64,000 nucleotides of DNA, from contig DHPN01000030.1 in the NCBI GenBank assembly GCA_002407925.1, positions 3,378-67,377 on the forward strand, read 5' to 3'. The notes below the pieces were generated by a model. That model saw nothing but the letters and a program-made list of their open reading frames with translations. It searched no databases and was not told the origin of the DNA. Within the stretch, counting starts at the first letter, position 1. Every line of letters starts with the position of its first letter. This DNA is from Atopobiaceae bacterium UBA5363 (GTDB lineage: Bacteria; Actinomycetota; Coriobacteriia; Coriobacteriales; Atopobiaceae). The position numbers and the translations under genes are program-made. Shown piece after piece: positions 58,461 through 64,000 of the stretch.

Positions 58461-60119
58461 CTACGACCAAAGGAAGGCAAGCGTCTCGTAAGGTCGCATG
58501 AGCAAGCTTTCGTGGTCAGTTGCCACATCTGAGTAGTTTCCTATGAGGAGCTTTCCGCCAGCAATGCTTGCGGTCCCAAGCGGCCGTGTCATATCAGAGG
58601 AGAACGAGCAGAGCACAAGCATCCTTTCGTCGCGATAGAGCCGCTCATAAGCTATCACTTCCTCAGAAAACGTTCCGACGAAGTGGATGCGGCCCTCGGA
58701 GATAAGCGACATGCTCTTGCGCAGCTTAATGAGACGCTGATAGTACGACCAGATCGAGTCGGGATCCGAGAGCTCTGCGGCAGCGTTTATCGTAGTGTGG
58801 TTGTCTGCGATTTGAATCCATGGCTTTCCCGTTGTGAAGCCTGCTCCGCTTTCTGCTGTCCACTGCATGGGGGTGCGCGCATTGTCACGCGAGCGTGCAG
58901 CCAAGATGTGAAGCGCCTCCTTCTTGCTTTTGCCTTGCTCAAGCAAGATGCGATAGTAGTTGAGGGACTCGACGTCACGGTATTGGCTGATGTCCGAAAA
59001 GCCTGGGTTGGTCATCCCCAGTTCCTCGCCTTGGTATATATAAGGCGTCCCCCGCATGAGATGGATGCAACTGGCAAGCATCTTGGCACACTGCTTTTCA
59101 TACCTTTGGTCAGCACAAAAGCGTGAGACTGGTCGCGGCTGGTCATGGTTGCTCCAAAAAAGCGCATTCCATCCTCCGCCGGCCTGCATTTGCTCTTGCC
59201 AGGTCTGAAATAGCTTGCGCAGCTGGCCTATGTCAGGCTTCTTGAGCTCCCATTTGTTGCCATTCTTATAGTCAACCTTAAGATGATGGAAGCTGAATGT
59301 CATCGATAGCTCATGATCATCAGGGCGCGAGTACCGTATGCAGTTTTCAATTGATGTGGACGACATTTCTCCGACAGTGATCATGCCGTCAATGCCACTG
59401 CGCTGCACGAGCTCCTGAATATACTCATGGACATGCTGCCCGTCTGTATAGAAGCGCCTGCCGTCGCCGTCGTCATCATCAAAAAACTCATCAGGCTTGG
59501 AAATCAGGTTGACGACGTCGAAGCGAAATCCGTTGACGCCCTTTTCCTTCCAGAACTTGACGACGTCTGCAAGCTCACTTCGAACGGCAGGGTTGTCCCA
59601 GTTCAAATCTGCCTGTGATACGTCAAATAAGTGCAAATACCATTTGCCAAGAGAAGGGACCCACTGCCAAGCTGGCCCTCCGAACTTCGACTGCCAGTTG
59701 GTAGGAGGCCGACTTTCGTCCCCGCTGCGAAAAAAATAGTAATTTTGATACTTCTCATCACCGGCGAGCGCGCGGCGAAACCATTCATGAGACGTTGACG
59801 TATGGTTAAAAACCATGTCAAGCATGATGCCAATGCCACGCGCTCGCGCCTCTGACACCACTGACTCAAAATCTGACATGGTGCCAAAGGATGGATCCAC
59901 AGATCGATAGTCAGTAACATCGTAACCGTTGTCATTTTGGGGAGACACAAAAAACGGAGTGAGCCAAAGGTAATCAACACCCAGGGTTGCTAGATAGTCA
60001 AGATGCGTGCGTATCCCCTGCAGATCCCCCATGCCGTCTCCTGTCGAGTCACAAAACGACTTGGGATAGATCTGGTAGACGACCTTGCTGCCCAGCTGCC
60101 TCTGACGATTTTCTGTCAT
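58461..60119 (-). CDS. treC: Alpha,alpha-phosphotrehalase (trehalose-6-phosphate hydrolase)
   Basis: A 552-aa GH13 enzyme: early motif KVVYQIYPKSFCDSTGDGMGD, region I DMVFNH, nucleophile Asp201 in GFRFDVVNLIS, acid Glu251 in ITVGEMSSTS, and third carboxylate Asp326 in WSNHDQPR. It splits trehalose 6-phosphate, delivered by the PTS, into glucose and glucose 6-phosphate. It follows treB by 50 bp on the same strand. The CDS ends near the convergent pcp gene. Confidence 0.95.
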   Translation of the reverse strand: MTENRQRQLGSKVVYQIYPKSFCDSTGDGMGDLQGIRTHLDYLATLGVDYLWLTPFFVSPQNDNGYDVTDYRSVDPSFGTMSDFESVVSEARARGIGIMLDMVFNHTSTSHEWFRRALAGDEKYQNYYFFRSGDESRPPTNWQSKFGGPAWQWVPSLGKWYLHLFDVSQADLNWDNPAVRSELADVVKFWKEKGVNGFRFDVVNLISKPDEFFDDDDGDGRRFYTDGQHVHEYIQELVQRSGIDGMITVGEMSSTSIENCIRYSRPDDHELSMTFSFHHLKVDYKNGNKWELKKPDIGQLRKLFQTWQEQMQAGGGWNALFWSNHDQPRPVSRFCADQRYEKQCAKMLASCIHLMRGTPYIYQGEELGMTNPGFSDISQYRDVESLNYYRILLEQGKSKKEALHILAARSRDNARTPMQWTAESGAGFTTGKPWIQIADNHTTINAAAELSDPDSIWSYYQRLIKLRKSMSLISEGRIHFVGTFSEEVIAYERLYRDERMLVLCSFSSDMTRPLGTASIAGGKLLIGNYSDVATDHESLLMRPYETLAFLWS

Positions 60120-60168
60120 ATGATCACCCTCATCTTTGCCCTATCCCCTTTTTCGGCAAGCTTGCAGC

Positions 60169-61659
60169 TCAATTGTTGCCAAAAATCTGATTCGCTGCGG
60201 CGCTCATATCAATTCCCGTCGCCTTTTCCTCGTCAGTCCCAATGCCCTTCTTCTTGCCGATGATACGAACCAGAGCGTACGGGACGATGATCGAGATCAG
60301 CATGCATATGGCGAAATAGCCCATATATTGAGGTTGAATGGAGAGGATGCCCGGAAGACCGCCAACGCCTATCGCGTTTGCCGTGGTTCCCGTCGCCGTG
60401 CAAAGCATGGCGGCGCAGGCAGACCCTATCATTGCAGAGTAGAAGGGGAACATGTACTTAAGGTTGACGCCAAACATCGCCGGCTCAGTTACGCCAAGAT
60501 AGCAGGAGATGTATGCGGGGATATTGACCTGCTGAGCCCTTTCGTTTTTCTTCTGCAGGTGGCTCATGGCCAAAACAGCCGAGCCTTGGGCGATATTGGA
60601 AAGCGCGATCATAGGCCAAAGCATGGTGCCACCATAGTCCGCAATGAGCTGCAGGTCGATTGCATTGGTCATGTGGTGCAGGCCTGTTATGACGAGCGGC
60701 GCATAGAAGAAACCAAATATCGCGCCAAAGATGACACGCGCCGGGCCCGTGATGCCCGCATACACAACAGCCGAGATGCCAGAACCGAGCCACCAGCCAA
60801 TTGGGCCGAGCACGAAGTGAGCAGCAATGACAGAGAGCACGAGGCTGCAGAATGGCACAACGATCATAGATACCACCTTGGGGCAGATCTTGCGGAAGAA
60901 TCTCTCAAGGTAGCCAAGCGTAAGGGCTGCCAAGATGGCAGGGATGACCTGCGCTTGATAGCCAATCATGTTGATCTTGAAATAGCCGAAGTCCCAGACG
61001 GGGATCTGATCGGCCGGCGTTGTCGCGACGCTGTAGGCGTTGAGCAGCTGGCTTGAGACAAGCGTCAGGCCCAGCACGATGCCGAGCATCTGCGTGCCGC
61101 CCATCTTACGGGTGACCGACCAGCAAATGCCAACAGGAATGCCGAGCTGGAACACTGCTTCGCCTATGAGCCACAGGAAGCTGTCGACTCCTGACCAGAA
61201 CTGGGAGATGTCCACAAGCGTCTGCGTCCCGTTGTTAAAGAAGTAAATGGAGTCGATGCAGTTACGAAAGCCTAAGATCAGGCCGCCGACGATGATGGCC
61301 GGGATGAGCGGTGCGAATATCTCGGCTATGGCTCCCATGATGCGCTGCAAGACGTTCTGGTTGGCGCGTGCGGCGCTCTTCACTTCTTCTTTGTTTGCAT
61401 CCTCTATGCCTGATAGTGCAATGAATTCGTTGTAGAAATCAGCGACATCGTTGCCGATGATAACTTGGAACTGCCCCGCCTGCGTGAAGCTGCCTTTGAC
61501 AACGTCAAGGGCCTCAATGCCTTTTATGTCTGCCTTTTCCGGATCCTTGAGCGCAAAACGCATGCGTGTCATGCAGTGGGACACTGCTGCAATATTTTGC
61601 CTTCCTCCCACGAGTTTGAGGAGTTTTTCTGCGTCGTCCTTGTACGCATTCACAACCAT
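60169..61659 (-). CDS. treB: PTS trehalose transporter subunit IIBC
   Basis: A 496-aa membrane permease. The EIIB domain (1-90) carries the phosphorylated Cys29 in AVSHCMTRMRFAL; the EIIC domain has about ten helices (PLIPAIIVGGLILGFRN, GVTEPAMFGVNLKYMFPF). No EIIA domain is attached, as usual for TreB, which borrows one from another system. It imports trehalose as trehalose 6-phosphate. The promoter carries a TreR-type operator over its -10. Confidence 0.95.
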   Translation of the reverse strand: MVVNAYKDDAEKLLKLVGGRQNIAAVSHCMTRMRFALKDPEKADIKGIEALDVVKGSFTQAGQFQVIIGNDVADFYNEFIALSGIEDANKEEVKSAARANQNVLQRIMGAIAEIFAPLIPAIIVGGLILGFRNCIDSIYFFNNGTQTLVDISQFWSGVDSFLWLIGEAVFQLGIPVGICWSVTRKMGGTQMLGIVLGLTLVSSQLLNAYSVATTPADQIPVWDFGYFKINMIGYQAQVIPAILAALTLGYLERFFRKICPKVVSMIVVPFCSLVLSVIAAHFVLGPIGWWLGSGISAVVYAGITGPARVIFGAIFGFFYAPLVITGLHHMTNAIDLQLIADYGGTMLWPMIALSNIAQGSAVLAMSHLQKKNERAQQVNIPAYISCYLGVTEPAMFGVNLKYMFPFYSAMIGSACAAMLCTATGTTANAIGVGGLPGILSIQPQYMGYFAICMLISIIVPYALVRIIGKKKGIGTDEEKATGIDMSAAANQIFGNN

Positions 61660-61675
61660 CTACCTCCTTGTGTAG

Positions 61676-61693
61676 AACTTATTTAAATAAGCT
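61676..61693. promoter_or_regulatory. TreR operator 1 (treB side)
   Basis: AACTTATTTAAATAAGCT holds the perfect palindrome CTTATTTAAATAAG (61678-61691). On the minus strand it covers the -10 region behind a TTGCAC -35 (61710-61705) for treB. It matches operator 2 at 17 of 18 positions, 34 bp away, about three helical turns. Confidence 0.8.
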
Positions 61694-61709
61694 ACCTATG
61701 GCATTGTGC

Positions 61710-61727
61710 AACTTATTTGAATAAGCT
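61710..61727. promoter_or_regulatory. TreR operator 2 (treR side)
   Basis: AACTTATTTGAATAAGCT differs from operator 1 at one base. It fills the 17-bp spacer of a plus-strand promoter, -35 TTGTGC (61704-61709) and -10 TATGTA (61727-61732), which should drive treR. Binding would give autoregulation and, with operator 1, joint control of treBC. Confidence 0.8.
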
Positions 61728-61846
61728 ATGTAGCACTAGCTTCAATCTTCCGTAGACGGCATGTTTTCTTCGGTATAGGAGTATTCCCACCGGGATTTCT
61801 GGCAAGATAGACAAGAGAAATGAACTAACTTGAGAAAGACGTGGTC

Positions 61847-62569
61847 ATGGTACGGGCAATATATGACAGTATCTATCAGCGACTTCGGCAGGACATATTA
61901 AACGGAACATACCCCTACCAATCACTGCTCCCCTCAGAGAACACGCTCATCAAAACATTTAGCTGTGCGCATAATACCGTGCGCAAGGCGCTGGCGCTTC
62001 TCACTGCCCAAGGCTTTGTGCAGCCCATCCACGGGAAGGGCGTGCGTGTCATCTATCAGCCGCCACAGAAGACCCTCTTTACCCTTGGTGGCATCGAGAC
62101 CTTCAAGGAGACAGCGCGTCGCAATCATCTCAAGGCCCAAACGGATGTCGTGACCTTCAAAACTATTCGCTCTGATGACGCGATAGCCGAGCAGACGGGC
62201 TTCCCTGCGGGCACGGAGCTGTATTACATCGAGCGCATCCGCCGCCTTGACGGCAAGGCGCTGATTTTCGACAAGAACTATTTCCTCGCTTCGATAATAC
62301 CGGGCCTCACCACAGCGATCGTAAAGAACTCCGTGTACGAGTACATCGAAAAGACGCTGGGGATGCGCATCACGACAAGCAAGCGAACGCTCACGGTCGA
62401 GCGGACGACGCCAAAGGACGAACGCTACCTAGACGTTGAAGGCTATGACTTTCTCGCGGTCGTATCGAGCCAAACGTTTAACAGCGATGGCATTATGTTC
62501 GAGTACACCCAGTCGCGCCATCGCCCGGACTACTTCGCCTTCCACAGCACGGCCATACGTGGGAAATAG
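61847..62569 (+). CDS. treR: GntR/UTRA-family trehalose operon repressor
   Basis: A 240-aa regulator, ATG at 61847 (a GTG two codons earlier is possible). N-terminal GntR winged helix (YQRLRQDILNGTYPYQSLLPSEN, HNTVRKALALLTAQGF) and a C-terminal UTRA ligand domain (LGGIETFKETARRN; ELYYIERIRRLDGKALIFDKNYF; SQTFNSDGIMFEYTQSRHR). In Bacillus TreR the inducer is trehalose 6-phosphate. Placement divergent from treB, with two matching palindromes between, makes the assignment firm. Confidence 0.9.
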   Translation: MVRAIYDSIYQRLRQDILNGTYPYQSLLPSENTLIKTFSCAHNTVRKALALLTAQGFVQPIHGKGVRVIYQPPQKTLFTLGGIETFKETARRNHLKAQTDVVTFKTIRSDDAIAEQTGFPAGTELYYIERIRRLDGKALIFDKNYFLASIIPGLTTAIVKNSVYEYIEKTLGMRITTSKRTLTVERTTPKDERYLDVEGYDFLAVVSSQTFNSDGIMFEYTQSRHRPDYFAFHSTAIRGK

Positions 62570-62672
62570 CAAATTAGAAAAATCTATGTCCGGCGGCCCG
62601 CAGATGGCACAGAGGGTATAGTTTTTCTGCAGAGACACCTCCAGAGAAGCGTCTTGCTCTTTCTTCTTCAAT

Positions 62673-64000
62673 ATGTCGTTCGGAGGAATTTTGGATATTG
62701 ACGCAGTAGCTGCAAAAAATCGCTCGGCCCTCATAGATATTATCAGCGCCCCTCCCTGTACAGGCCAAGCAGTGCCCTCCCCTAAGCTTGGCATCGAGCT
62801 CGAACGCTTTGTGATAGACCAAAGCTCCGGCCACACGGTTGCCTACGATGACGAACCTGGAATCCATGCGCTGCTCAAGCGCTGGAGTCGCTATTTCCGA
62901 CCCGAGCAGCGCGTAATCATCGACAAGCGCCTGTTCGGCTATATAGGGCAGGTCACAGCAGGCGAGCACGAAGTCGGCATCAGCATCTCATTGGAGCCCG
63001 GCAGCCAGCTCGAAGTCGCCGTCGGCCCTGACGTGTCAGTAACTGCCCTCCTTGGCGCCCTTCAAGCCTTCGACACACAATTCCAGACGCTGACCTCTGA
63101 GATGGGGGTTGACTGGAAGCTCATAGCCGAAGGGTTTAACCCACAGGTCATCGACCCAAGCTCCGTGCCTCTGATTGAGAAGAAGCGCTACCAGCTCATG
63201 GATGCCTACCTGTCCAAGACAGGCCGCTATGCGCGCGACATGATGCGCTGCTCCGCGTCCACGCAAGTCTCCGTTGACCTGTCATGCGGGAGGGGATTTG
63301 GGAGGCGCAAAACATGTCAGCTCTCAGTGGCACTCGGCCCCATACTGTCTTTTCTCACTGACAACACAATAAGCTGGCGAGGCCTCTCATTCGAGGACAC
63401 GCCGCGCATGGTTCGCAGCCGCATATGGGAGCAGGTCGACCCTGCGCGCTGCGGAACCGTGCCCGGCACGTTCTCTTACGACTTCGGGCCTGAAACCTAT
63501 GTGGACTGGCTCTGCACGGTGCGCCCCATCCTCTTCACAGACCAGCAAGGCATCACCACCTCAACAGGTAAGGCAACTGTCAAGGACCTGCTCTCCAAGC
63601 GGCCGCTCGGGCCGGGCGAGCTACAGCATTTGCTGTCCATGGTGTTCCCGGATACGCGCCTCAAAGGGTTTGCCGAAATGAGGACCTGCGACTCGCTGCC
63701 ACCGGCATCTGCCGCCTCACTTGCGGCCTTTGTAAAGGGGCTCTTCTATGCTCGAAGCGCCAACGAACAGGCCACGCACCTACTCGTGGACCACACGGGT
63801 GAGCGCGATGTGTCCAACGCTTGGAGGGCCTTGAGGGCAGGCGGCTGGAATGCCCGTGTCTACGGGCATTCGATTTGCGACGTGGTCGAAGAGCTCATGA
63901 TGCTTGCAGAGCAAGGCTTGCAGGCAGATGCGGATCAGCTTCTGCTTGAGGAGCTTTTCAGGCTCTGGCGCGGCCGTCGCGTCCCCCGGGATCTTCACGT
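62673..64000 (+). CDS. Glutamate-cysteine ligase, GCS2 family (3' end outside the window)
   Basis: An open frame continues from ATG 62673 to the window edge, at least 442 codons. The start of the conserved domain reads SPKLGIELERFVID, then VIIDKRLFGYIG, EVGISISLEPGSQLE (the family acidic metal/glutamate site), and later SASTQVSVDLS. These match GCS2-type glutamate-cysteine ligases, also found fused as gshF or as EgtA. The product is gamma-glutamylcysteine, the first step to glutathione or related thiols. A GGAGG precedes TTG 62691, so translation may begin there rather than at the ATG. Whether a glutathione synthetase domain follows cannot be seen. Confidence 0.85.
   Translation, partial: MSFGGILDIDAVAAKNRSALIDIISAPPCTGQAVPSPKLGIELERFVIDQSSGHTVAYDDEPGIHALLKRWSRYFRPEQRVIIDKRLFGYIGQVTAGEHEVGISISLEPGSQLEVAVGPDVSVTALLGALQAFDTQFQTLTSEMGVDWKLIAEGFNPQVIDPSSVPLIEKKRYQLMDAYLSKTGRYARDMMRCSASTQVSVDLSCGRGFGRRKTCQLSVALGPILSFLTDNTISWRGLSFEDTPRMVRSRIWEQVDPARCGTVPGTFSYDFGPETYVDWLCTVRPILFTDQQGITTSTGKATVKDLLSKRPLGPGELQHLLSMVFPDTRLKGFAEMRTCDSLPPASAASLAAFVKGLFYARSANEQATHLLVDHTGERDVSNAWRALRAGGWNARVYGHSICDVVEELMMLAEQGLQADADQLLLEELFRLWRGRRVPRDLH

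Noticed and set aside
60136..61056. A 306-codon open frame on the plus strand
   Set aside because: It lies wholly antisense to treB and part of the treC-treB gap, is rich in Arg/His/Asp as shadow frames are, and matches no family.
1..64000. tRNA genes, CRISPR arrays, insertion sequences, prophage
   Set aside because: I scanned for TPsiC-arm motifs, spaced direct repeats, transposase or integrase motifs and found none that hold up; GTTCGA-type hits lie inside coding regions.

Overview
The window looks like part of a chromosome from a mid-GC actinobacterium, most likely class Coriobacteriia and probably Atopobiaceae- or Coriobacteriaceae-like. This is an inference from gene content, not from a marker gene. 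Supporting features are a GarA-type FHA protein followed by a MerR-type regulator (an actinobacterial pair), LexA boxes of the GAAC-N4-GTTC type, a trehalose PTS, a GCS2-type glutamate-cysteine ligase, SpoVS and RNase Y in a non-sporulator setting, and a Bacillus-like order around rpsO, pnp, rnj, ftsK, pgsA, cinA, recA, rny, spoVS and miaB. I see no rRNA, tRNA, CRISPR array, prophage or intact insertion sequence.

Layout. 1-7.4 kb is accessory metabolism: the tail of a MetE-like methyltransferase, a PLP sulfur-amino-acid enzyme, an SPFH/ribbon-helix-helix pair with a clear operator, an aldo/keto reductase, the remains of an ABC transporter, a tartrate/D-malate-type dehydrogenase, a diguanylate cyclase and a glyoxalase. 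7.5-12.7 kb runs rightward: an esterase-fold protein lacking its serine nucleophile, a CDP-alcohol phosphatidyltransferase, a GcvT-fold protein, RidA, a GarA-like FHA protein, a MerR-type regulator and apt. 12.9-15.6 kb holds a secreted NlpC/P60 hydrolase and a ClC channel. 15.8-21.1 kb runs leftward: trxB, two nucleobase permeases, dut, nrdR and a LysM membrane protein divergent from lexA.

22.8-43.6 kb is a long leftward housekeeping block, in transcription order rpsO, pnp, rnj, ftsK, rodZ-like, rimO, pgsA, cinA, recA, recX, rny, a GHKL ATPase, spoVS, miaB, miaA, hflX, with many 1-4 bp overlaps. 43.8-51.8 kb is a second leftward block: two dnaJ-type genes, mtaB, phoH, ybeY, dgkA, era, recO and a macro-domain gene.

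52-64 kb is accessory again: an IclR regulator facing an aldehyde dehydrogenase and a FIST sensor protein, a pyroglutamate module (DUF969, DUF979, pcp), a trehalose PTS locus (treC, treB, treR) with two matching operators, and the start of a GCS2 ligase that runs off the window.

The SOS network is readable directly: perfect LexA boxes in front of lexA and inside the recA promoter, and a second near-perfect box in the lexA/LysM divergent region, which marks the LysM protein as a YneA-type division inhibitor. The most unusual items are the GHKL ATPase with an HTH-like segment between rny and spoVS, a strong plus-strand terminator with no evident gene in front of it near 40.9 kb, a DnaJ relative ending in membrane segments, the nucleophile-less esterase with a coiled-coil tail, and histidine-rich tails on PNPase and SpoVS.
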